A stretch of 64,000 bases of DNA. Source: Roseomonas genomospecies 6. GTDB lineage: Bacteria > Pseudomonadota > Alphaproteobacteria > Azospirillales > Azospirillaceae. Both the position numbers and the translations under genes were made by a program. Positions 1 through 6,931 of the stretch are shown here, one piece after another; position 1 is the stretch's first letter; the number at the start of each line of letters is the position of its first letter. The DNA is taken from the NCBI RefSeq assembly GCF_008365375.1, contig NZ_QOKW01000005.1:186001-250000 (forward strand), written 5' to 3'. Below the pieces are notes generated by a model. It made no database searches, was not told the DNA's origin, and was given only the letters and a program-made list of their open reading frames with translations.

Positions 1-68
1 CGTCAACGTACCGGCGGTCACATCCGTTATACGGAGGTTCTAGGTGTCATCGGTTTTTGCCGCCGCGT

Positions 69-641
69 TCACAGCACCTCGACCGCTGCCCGCATCAGTT
101 CGTCGTTGACCTCGATATACCGCTGGGTGGTGGTCAGGTGTTTGTGACCAGCCAGCGTCATGATCACCTTCGGGCTGATGCCGCTGTGGGCGAGCTTGGT
201 GATGAACCAGCGCCGCCCACTATGGGAAGTCGCTCCATCAAGGCCCGCCTGCTCGTAAAGCTGTCCCATCAATTGGCAAAGCGTGTTGGGGCTGAAGGCG
301 GTTCGCTTCTGCGTGAGCAACAGGGGGCGTTCCGACTTGATTTCGCTGCCCAGCGTTGCGCGGTAGCGCTCAAGCTCTTTCCGCAGCCGGTCGTTGACGA
401 ACACCACGCGGGCATGACCGCCCTTCGTGATTTCGGCGGCCAAACGGACCTGCTCCCGAACCGTGCCGTTGCTGTCCAGCACGTCGCCCCAGGTCAGTGC
501 CGCGATTTCCCCGACCCGTAGACCCGCGAGGTAGGACAGCATGACGGCCATCCGGTTGCGGGCTGCGTGCCTTCCCTGTGCGACCACCGCCAGCAACCGC
601 TTCTGTTCCTGCTCCGTGAGCACCCGCGCCTGCTTCATCAT
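69..641 (-). CDS. Short tyrosine recombinase, catalytic domain only
   Basis: A 190-aa protein consisting almost entirely of the tyrosine recombinase catalytic domain. The expected catalytic set is visible: Arg42 (LAGLRVGE), Lys73, His140 and Arg143 (HSGRR), His166 (LAGHKH) and the nucleophile Tyr175 (QRYIEV). The N-terminal SAM-like DNA-binding domain found in XerC-type enzymes is missing, so it has the size of FimB/FimE-type recombinases rather than a phage integrase. It may act on local inverted sites or be a remnant of island DNA. No functional partner lies next to it, and its target is unknown. Start: ATG at 641; a second ATG follows immediately. Confidence 0.85.
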   Translation of the reverse strand: MMKQARVLTEQEQKRLLAVVAQGRHAARNRMAVMLSYLAGLRVGEIAALTWGDVLDSNGTVREQVRLAAEITKGGHARVVFVNDRLRKELERYRATLGSEIKSERPLLLTQKRTAFSPNTLCQLMGQLYEQAGLDGATSHSGRRWFITKLAHSGISPKVIMTLAGHKHLTTTQRYIEVNDELMRAAVEVL

Positions 642-778
642 AACCTCAAGGTGCGCAGTTATTCCGCACTTAAGATTATGTTTTCAGGCGCGGACTCGCT
701 CAAGGCAAGAAAGAAGCTGAGGGTTGATGCGGGGTTCAGCGGAAACCTAAGAAAAGCTGCATTTTCTTATATTTCTGA

Positions 779-1003
779 TTAATCGCTTTCTGGGATCACG
801 CGAGGGGCGGATTTCGACAGCCACACAACAGCTCCAAGCGGGGTGCTGCGAACCAGGGCATACATTATCCCGGTATTGGATAGGCGTTTGTACACGCCTG
901 TTTTACTGGTCTTGCGCCAACCAAGTGAACGCAAAAAGGCTTCGGCGTCGGATCGGGCCGAAAAGTTGAGTTGAGGAAGGGGAGCGCTCGATGGTGAAGG
1001 CAT
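779..1003 (-). CDS. Small basic protein, unknown function (74 aa)
   Basis: Not recognised. I choose the ATG at 1003 because it lies 16 bases after the stop of the pentapeptide-repeat gene on the same strand, which suggests one transcript. A longer reading would run back into that gene. The 74-aa product begins with a Ser/Pro stretch, then a compact region with charged residues (DAEAFLRSLGW, VYKRLSNTG) and ends with a hydrophobic beta-like segment (GAVVWLSK). No signal peptide or membrane segment is evident. Its position at the end of the flagellin/pentapeptide block suggests a linked role, but nothing in the sequence names one. Confidence 0.6.
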   Translation of the reverse strand: MPSPSSAPLPQLNFSARSDAEAFLRSLGWRKTSKTGVYKRLSNTGIMYALVRSTPLGAVVWLSKSAPRVIPESD

Positions 1004-1019
1004 TTTATAAATTTTTTGC

Positions 1020-2351
1020 CTATTGCCGCTTGACTCCGATTGCTCCCCGCAGGTCGGCGCCGTCGAGATTTGCGCCCCGAAGATCAGCACCGGTAAGATC
1101 GACATCGGTCAGGATGGCGCCGCATAGATTGCAATCCCGAAGGTCGGCTCCCTGAAGGTCCGCCTGTGCGAAGTTCGCCAAGCGGAAGTTTCCCCCGGAC
1201 AGGTCGGCGTTTCCAAGATCGGCTTCCGAAAAGTTCGCGGGCCAGTCGCGCGTTGTGATGCCGACAGTAATCGCCATGGGGGAGCAGTCCGCGTGCGTGA
1301 GCGTCGCCTTCCGCAGGGTCGCTCCCTTGAAGTTGGTTCCCCGGCACACAGTGTCGGTAAAGTCCGCCTGCATAAGGTTGACGTAAGACAGGTCCGCCAT
1401 GGTGAAGCAGCAACCGGCCAAGCGGCTGTCCATCAACATCGCCGAATGGAAGTTTGCGGCCGAAAAGTCCGTACCCCCTAGGTCCACGTTGCGCAGATCA
1501 ACCCGCGACAGGTCGGCCTGGGCGCCCTCGGCTCCCAGCGAGGCCACCCATCGGGCGTGCGCCAGGATGATGTCCTGAATGGACTGTTCCAGCGAATCCA
1601 GCCCGCGCGGCAGACGTGCCTTCCTCATGTCCGCCTTCATCTGCGCGCCCTGGCTGATGACGGTGGTGGTGAGGTCGGCGTCGGCAAACACCGCTCCATC
1701 AAGAACGGCGTTGACCAGGAGAGCGCCTTGCAGGTTCGCACCAACGAAACTGCAATTCGAAAGGTCGGCGCCGGTGAAGTTGACCTTGCGCAGGACGCTG
1801 CCGGCGAAGTCAGCTCCGTTGAGGCGGGCGTTGGAGAAATTCGCGTTGCTCAGGTCGGTGCCGGCGCCGATGGCCCTTGAGAACTTGGCGCTTTTGGCCT
1901 GAACGTTGCGGAACATGGCTCCCGCCATCCGGGCCTTTCCGTCGTCAGCCCATGCGCGTGTCAGATCGCCGCCCTGCTGTTTGGTGAGAAGCACCCCCTC
2001 TCGGAAGTCGGCAAAGTCTAGGATCGCTTCCGACAGGTTGGCGCTGCGCAGGCGCGCGCCCCGGAGGTCCGCCTTTTCCAGCTTGGCGTAGCGAAGATCG
2101 CAATTGATCATGCTGGCGCCGAACAGGTTGACCTCAGCCAGGTTGGCACGGATGAACCGGCTGCCGTCGAGCATAGCCCCCGTCATATCCGCGCCCATTA
2201 GCAACTTTTGAGAGAAATCGAGCCGGTCTGCGCGCTTCATGCCAAGGTTCAGCCGCTGCCCACCCTTCTTGCGCCTGAGAAATAGCAGATGGGCATGCAG
2301 AAGGTTGTCGAGGTGGGGCTGAGATATCCGCTCGGATACTCGTGCCAACAT
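1020..2351 (-). CDS. Pentapeptide-repeat protein
   Basis: About 443 aa. After an N-terminal leader of roughly 50 residues, most of the protein is tandem A(D/N)LXX pentapeptides such as ADLRG, ANLSE, ADLSN, ANLDG. Such repeats fold into a right-handed quadrilateral beta-helix; some family members mimic DNA (Qnr, MfpA) and others are structural or of unknown role. No signal peptide is seen from the chosen start. The ATG at 2351 is preferred because AAAAGGA lies 7 bases upstream; a GTG at 2534 would add 61 residues unlike the rest. It lies about 200 bases downstream of the giant flagellin gene on the same strand. A specific function cannot be assigned. Confidence 0.85.
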   Translation of the reverse strand: MLARVSERISQPHLDNLLHAHLLFLRRKKGGQRLNLGMKRADRLDFSQKLLMGADMTGAMLDGSRFIRANLAEVNLFGASMINCDLRYAKLEKADLRGARLRSANLSEAILDFADFREGVLLTKQQGGDLTRAWADDGKARMAGAMFRNVQAKSAKFSRAIGAGTDLSNANFSNARLNGADFAGSVLRKVNFTGADLSNCSFVGANLQGALLVNAVLDGAVFADADLTTTVISQGAQMKADMRKARLPRGLDSLEQSIQDIILAHARWVASLGAEGAQADLSRVDLRNVDLGGTDFSAANFHSAMLMDSRLAGCCFTMADLSYVNLMQADFTDTVCRGTNFKGATLRKATLTHADCSPMAITVGITTRDWPANFSEADLGNADLSGGNFRLANFAQADLQGADLRDCNLCGAILTDVDLTGADLRGANLDGADLRGAIGVKRQ

Positions 2352-2547
2352 GGAGAAATCCTTTTCACTTCGACCCTGCAGCTTACTGCTCAGCGCCAAG
2401 ATAGGATCAGTGGTCACTATATTCAACCCACTGATTCCGCAGCTTGGCAGCAGCCTCGAACCGGTAACCACAGTTTCAAAGCAGCTTTTTGGGAACGAAG
2501 GTGCTCGTGTGTGATTGGGGGTGTGGGAAAACACGCCCTGGGTTGGG

Positions 2548-5500
2548 TTACCCGAACAGGCGAAGGATTGACTGCTGACTCTGATTGGCGAGGCTCAAGC
2601 TGGTGGTTCCAAGCTGCTGCCGCGTTTGCAGCATCAGCAGCTTTGCGCCTTCCTCGCCTTGATCGGCCAGCGTCAGCTTGTTGGCTCCCTCGACGAGAAT
2701 ATCCGAAAAGTTTTTGGTGAAATCTTCTCGGGTGGTGATGATGTTGAGGTTTGTGGTTAGCTTCTGGGCGGCGCTGCGGAGTGTCGCATGGGCCGTGTCG
2801 AGACCATTCATAGCCCGATCAATGTCGTCTCGGTCCATCCAGCCGTTCTGTGCCCGATCAAGCCGGAGCCCTTGCCCGTTTGTCGTCACGTTCAGGCTTT
2901 CGACAACAAGCAAGTCCGAATGAGCCGTGTTGAAGGCAACGGTAAGGTCATTGGAAGACGAGGGGGCGTTGACCTGTACGGTGGATATGGCGGCTGCCGG
3001 AACGGCAGGGGTGTTGGCTGCACGGTAAGTGAATTGCACCGTATCCTTCGGTTCCATTGCCGGCGTGAACAAGCGGTAAGTGTCGCGCCCCGTCTTGCCG
3101 GTAATGTCGAGGCGTGCCGTGGCGCCGACATTCGGACCTGTGCCCCCCAGCGTGAACACGACATCGCTTTGGCCAATGTTGGGAACCTTGACCATCGAAA
3201 GGCCGCCGTTGTCATCCAGCAAGGACGCATAGCGCATTCCAGGACCGGCGCTGTCGGGGGCGTCCACCACCACCGTCAAAGCCGTCGATGTGCCTTTGAA
3301 GCCGTTAAATTTGCGGTCGTCGAGCTTGTCGAAGGACGAAACGCCCATGCTGGACTCCGGCGTCAATCCGGCTTTTTCGGTCAGCGGCGAATCGATACGG
3401 AAAAGGGCGGTGCCACCAACTGGTGAGTAAGGGTTGGCGCCAATGTCAAACTGCCCTGTCGCGCCAGCGTTCGGGCCGGTGCCGCCGAGCTTGAAAGCGA
3501 CAGCCGTCTGGCCGGCATTGGGCACGCGGGTCGTGCTGATGCCCCCCATGCCATCATCGAAGCTTACCGTTTTGAAGCCGGGGGCAGCGCTGTCGTTATC
3601 GCCGACAGTCACCGTTAGGGTATTGTGCTTCAGCGACCATCCGGCGAATTCCCCCTGATAGCCGTTCGATATCCCGATCGACGCGGGAATGGCGGACGGG
3701 TCATAGTCTCGGACAACGGTGGGCGTATCAACAGCAAGACTGAATTCGTTGACACCGCTTCCGGCAGAGAAATTCATGCGAATCATCGCCCCGGCATTCT
3801 TGGTCGCATTCGCTCCGTTGCCAAGCAGGGTCAGCGGCACGTCGCTCTGGCCGCCGTTCGGAATGGTGGCGGACGCCGTTTCGGTCAGCGTTCCGTCAAG
3901 GGCGTAGCATTCGACGGTCACCGTCTTCATGCCGGTGAGGGCATCCGGAAGCCCCGTGATCACCCTCATCCTGGTGTTTTGCTGGATACCGGAGAAGGCC
4001 GCATGGTTCTGATCGCTGATGGACGCGACATTCCCAACACCACTCGCACTGTCGAATCCGTCGATGCTTGTCGATGGAAGGGTGCCGTCCGCCGCCGCCA
4101 TGTAAGACAGTCTTCTCGTGACGGAAAAGGGAGGGTTTGGATCGGTCGACACATCGATCTTCAGGCGATCCATGACATCGCCCCTCTCATTCACCGAAAA
4201 GCTCAACGCGCCTGCACTGACGCTGCCTCCGCCGTCGGGAACGTTGCCGCTTGCAAAGGGCACCCAGTTGATGCCGTCAGGGGAGGTTTCAACGGTGACC
4301 TCCTTATAGATCCAGGCGTTCGGTGGGTTTGGGTCCTGCGCACTGCCGAGCTTGCCGGTAGACACCCGATAATAGTGTGTCCCAAGGCCGGACACGCCCG
4401 ACACCGTGGCGGCGACTTTTCCTGACACGAAGAGCGGTGTCTGGATGTTCTCGTTGTTGGTGTAGCTGAGCTTCGCAGGATCGATGTCCATCGTAGCGGT
4501 ATGCCCCGCGCCGAAGTCGAAGGTCATCTGACCCGGCTCCGTTGTAGCGTTGACGAGAATCGGGGAGGATTGCGCACCCGTGCTGCTGGTCAGCACGAGG
4601 GACATCGCCGCTTCTCCATTGGTTTCATTGTTGACGATCCTGAGCGTGTAGTTGGTGTCGGCGGTCCGTCCGGTTACCGGGCCAACGGAATTGACTGCAG
4701 AAGCCTGACCGCCACGAATCAGCCCGGCCCGGTCGGGAAAGGAGGCAGCCTCCATCAACTGTGCCGGATCGACAGTCAGGCGAACGGTTCCGGTATCGAA
4801 GGGGAAGTCGTTCTTGCCATAGGTCAGCTTTCCGGCGCCGCGCTGGTTCGCCGCGTCCCGTGACTCCGTGGCGCCCGACAGGTTGGTCGTTGTGATTCGA
4901 AGATCGGTGTTGCGCTCGATGATTGAGACTCCAGCGCCACCGGATGGCTGCACGGCGTCCATCGCATCAAGATCCACGCTGAATTTCACCTGCACACCAG
5001 ACGAAAAAACTTGGTTGAAGAGGAGATTTTCGTTGCGGGCTTTTGCCGTCTCCCAGGCATCACGGGTGAACGTTTGCGTGAATGTCTGGCCGCCACAGGA
5101 GACTTGAAAGCTGCGGTCGCGGCCAGCGGCGCCCGTCACGCTGATCGTGACATCGTCGAAGTTGCCGTGCTGGCGCATCAGAAAGCCAGTGACGTCCAGA
5201 TCGAAGATGCCCCGTGCGGCTTCGGCGTTCGCAATATCGGCGGCGTTGGCCGAAACGGTGCTTTCGCCCGTTACTCGCACTTGATAGGTGTCAGGCGTGA
5301 CGACGTTGGTAACTCTGGTGTTGTCGATTCCGCTGATCGAGTTTATGGCCATTCGAGATGCGGATGTGGCATCCAGCCGCTGACCATTTCCAATCAGGAG
5401 GTTCTTGCCTCCATACTGACTGTCGCCGGCCAACTTATCGATCTGTTCAAGAAGCACGTCGAATTGCTTTGCAAGCGCGGCGCGGGTTGTGACCGATCCG

Positions 5501-5823
5501 GGATCGGTGCCAAGCGCGGCAAACGCCGCCGTGGTCAATCCGCGCGCCTGCTGAACCAATTCCTCAATGCGATCAACCGTCTTCGCGGCACCTGTCACCG
5601 TGCTCACGGCTTGTCCCATGGCGCTCTTGAGGGACATCAGGTCTTCGGCGCGATTGGTTAATCCTTTCGAAGCAAAGTAGGTGGGGGGATTCTCCAGCGC
5701 GTCATTCACACGTGATCCTGTTGCCAAACGGCGCTGGGTCAGCGCCATCTTGTCCTGCACCGTCTGGAGGGTGAGCAGGTTGCTTCGGATGCCACTTGAA
5801 AGCCGGACGTCTGCGAAACTCAT
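2548..5823 (-). CDS. Giant flagellin (1091 aa)
   Basis: The N-terminal ~140 residues (LTLQTVQDKM, TGSRVNDALENP, VDRIEELVQQARG) and the last ~90 residues (TREDFTKNF, SLANQSQQSILRLFG) are the conserved helical domains that polymerise into the flagellar filament core. Between them lies about 850 residues of variable, beta-rich sequence, so it is twice the usual flagellin length. The middle contains at least three related units beginning near residues 620, 735 and 847, each with a (I/V)PN-GQ-(S/T)-(D/A)-V motif followed by a Gly-rich G-T/N-GPN-like stretch. A. brasilense polar flagellin is known to be unusually large and glycosylated; whether this is that gene cannot be decided here. RBS AGGGG precedes ATG 5823. 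No other flagellar gene is in the window. Confidence 0.9.
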   Translation of the reverse strand: MSFADVRLSSGIRSNLLTLQTVQDKMALTQRRLATGSRVNDALENPPTYFASKGLTNRAEDLMSLKSAMGQAVSTVTGAAKTVDRIEELVQQARGLTTAAFAALGTDPGSVTTRAALAKQFDVLLEQIDKLAGDSQYGGKNLLIGNGQRLDATSASRMAINSISGIDNTRVTNVVTPDTYQVRVTGESTVSANAADIANAEAARGIFDLDVTGFLMRQHGNFDDVTISVTGAAGRDRSFQVSCGGQTFTQTFTRDAWETAKARNENLLFNQVFSSGVQVKFSVDLDAMDAVQPSGGAGVSIIERNTDLRITTTNLSGATESRDAANQRGAGKLTYGKNDFPFDTGTVRLTVDPAQLMEAASFPDRAGLIRGGQASAVNSVGPVTGRTADTNYTLRIVNNETNGEAAMSLVLTSSTGAQSSPILVNATTEPGQMTFDFGAGHTATMDIDPAKLSYTNNENIQTPLFVSGKVAATVSGVSGLGTHYYRVSTGKLGSAQDPNPPNAWIYKEVTVETSPDGINWVPFASGNVPDGGGSVSAGALSFSVNERGDVMDRLKIDVSTDPNPPFSVTRRLSYMAAADGTLPSTSIDGFDSASGVGNVASISDQNHAAFSGIQQNTRMRVITGLPDALTGMKTVTVECYALDGTLTETASATIPNGGQSDVPLTLLGNGANATKNAGAMIRMNFSAGSGVNEFSLAVDTPTVVRDYDPSAIPASIGISNGYQGEFAGWSLKHNTLTVTVGDNDSAAPGFKTVSFDDGMGGISTTRVPNAGQTAVAFKLGGTGPNAGATGQFDIGANPYSPVGGTALFRIDSPLTEKAGLTPESSMGVSSFDKLDDRKFNGFKGTSTALTVVVDAPDSAGPGMRYASLLDDNGGLSMVKVPNIGQSDVVFTLGGTGPNVGATARLDITGKTGRDTYRLFTPAMEPKDTVQFTYRAANTPAVPAAAISTVQVNAPSSSNDLTVAFNTAHSDLLVVESLNVTTNGQGLRLDRAQNGWMDRDDIDRAMNGLDTAHATLRSAAQKLTTNLNIITTREDFTKNFSDILVEGANKLTLADQGEEGAKLLMLQTRQQLGTTSLSLANQSQQSILRLFG

Positions 5824-5880
5824 GGCTGCCCCTGTACTTCCGGTATCGCGCAGGCCGGATCAGTCCTCTCCAGACCTGAC

Positions 5881-5905
5881 GCATAGTGATCCATGGTCAC
5901 TATGC
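5881..5905. promoter_or_regulatory. Perfect palindrome, probable operator
   Basis: GCATAGTGA (5881-5889) and TCACTATGC (5897-5905) are exact reverse complements separated by 7 bases. The site lies in the divergent space between the flagellin gene and the MarR-type regulator and touches the -12 element of the sigma-54-type promoter. It would cover the flagellin transcription start. That is the expected position for a repressor site; the MarR-type protein next door is the obvious candidate, by inference. Confidence 0.65.
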
Positions 5906-5918
5906 AGGCGCCGTGCCA
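5902..5918 (-). promoter_or_regulatory. Sigma-54-type promoter for the flagellin gene
   Basis: On the minus strand the sequence TGGCACGGCGCCTGCAT matches the RpoN consensus TGGCACG-N4-TTGCW with the GG and GC doublets exactly 10 bases apart. The predicted start lies about 65-70 bases before the flagellin ATG. RpoN is known to be needed for flagellation in Azospirillum, which fits. An enhancer-binding site was not identified. Confidence 0.65.
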
Positions 5919-6091
5919 GGAAGCAGGGGGGCAACTCGTTGATGTGTTGGAAGGAACGCCTCCGTCGGCGCGGAGATAAGTGATCAGTGAGCAGTTTTTG
6001 CCGCGTTCGTTCGGCAAACTGTTCCCATTGCGCAGCGTCGTCCGCTTTGCCAAGGTCAGTCCGACGGCTTCAAGAATGGAATCCCGCAGCC

Positions 6092-6553
6092 ATGTCCCGA
6101 CGCGTTCGTGTAAAAGGCGTGGCAAGCCTGCTCGAACAATCCGCCCGGCTTATTCATGGCGCCGGACATAGCCATGGCCTCTATCCGGCGCAGTGGACGG
6201 CCTTGCGTTACTTTGCGGAAGCGATGCCACAGGCGCGTACGGCAACGGGCCTCATGCGCTTCCAGAATATGGCAATGAGTCCTGTCGCACGAACAGTGCG
6301 GGCCTTGGTTGAAAAGGGCTTGGTGTCGAGACAGCCCAACCCTCGCGATGGGCGTTCGGACCTGATCGAGTTGACGTCGGAAGGGCACGCGCTGCTGCGG
6401 TTCGATCCCCGGAACGACTTGGAGAGTTTGCTCGGCCAACTCCCTCCGGACCAGTTGGCCTCCCTTGCGCTGGCCCTTCAGACCGTCATTCAGGGCATGG
6501 TGGAAACGGACGCTTCGAGCAATCCTTCGGAGGAGGTTGGTGAGGATCAGTGA
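6092..6553 (+). CDS. MarR-family transcriptional regulator
   Basis: About 153 aa from ATG 6092. The winged-helix pattern of MarR proteins is clear: a recognition-helix region (MAMSPVARTVRALVEKGLV) followed by the wing motif DGRSDLIELTSEG and C-terminal dimerisation helices. It is transcribed away from the giant flagellin gene, and a perfect 25-bp palindrome lies between them, so it probably represses itself, the flagellin gene or both. Its 3' end overlaps the convergent response-regulator gene by 7 bases. Longer in-frame starts exist upstream, but the added residues are unlike the family. The ligand is unknown. Confidence 0.8.
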   Translation: MSRRVRVKGVASLLEQSARLIHGAGHSHGLYPAQWTALRYFAEAMPQARTATGLMRFQNMAMSPVARTVRALVEKGLVSRQPNPRDGRSDLIELTSEGHALLRFDPRNDLESLLGQLPPDQLASLALALQTVIQGMVETDASSNPSEEVGEDQ

Positions 6554-6918
6554 CCGAGCAAGCCGCTCACCTTCTCGACCAGTTCTTCGTTGTCAAAAGG
6601 CTTAATAAAGATCGCATCGGCGCCCCAGGTGTCGGCCAGGGCCACTGAGAAATCGATGGGCGATTTGGGAGCGCCGCCCGAAATAGCAACGACAATCAGG
6701 TCCTCGTGCGACGAGCGGATTTGACGCAGCAGTTCGAGGCCATCCGTGCCGGGCATCCAAATGTCGGTAATCACGGCGTCGAAGCTGCCACTGCGAAGTT
6801 TGTCCAGCGCCTCACCGCCGTCCTGCGCTTCGGTGATTTCAAAGCCGTGACGCAGAAAGGTGCTGGCAATGGAGAAGCGCACTTCTTCGACATCGTCAAC
6901 CAGCAGAATGTTGGGCAT
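6547..6918 (-). CDS. Single-domain response regulator (CheY-like)
   Basis: A 123-aa receiver domain with no output domain. The acidic pocket (VDD at 7-9), the phospho-acceptor Asp52 (ITDIWMPG), the switch Ser (AISGG) and the conserved Lys-Pro (FIKPF) are present. ATG 6918 is chosen because GAGGA lies 7 bases upstream. It starts 13 bases after the stop of the histidine kinase gene on the same strand, so the two almost certainly form a kinase/receiver pair. With no DNA-binding domain, output must come through protein contact, for example a motor, a phosphorelay or an enzyme. Confidence 0.9.
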   Translation of the reverse strand: MPNILLVDDVEEVRFSIASTFLRHGFEITEAQDGGEALDKLRSGSFDAVITDIWMPGTDGLELLRQIRSSHEDLIVVAISGGAPKSPIDFSVALADTWGADAIFIKPFDNEELVEKVSGLLGH

Positions 6919-6931
6919 GGGTGGTCCTCGG

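Noticed and set aside
2352..2534. N-terminal extension of the pentapeptide protein from GTG 2534
   Set aside because: No ribosome site, residues unlike the rest, and ATG 2351 has AAAAGGA at good spacing.
5881..5905. A FimS-like invertible switch, given the short recombinase in the island
   Set aside because: The arms are only 7 bases apart, far too close for inversion; an operator fits better.
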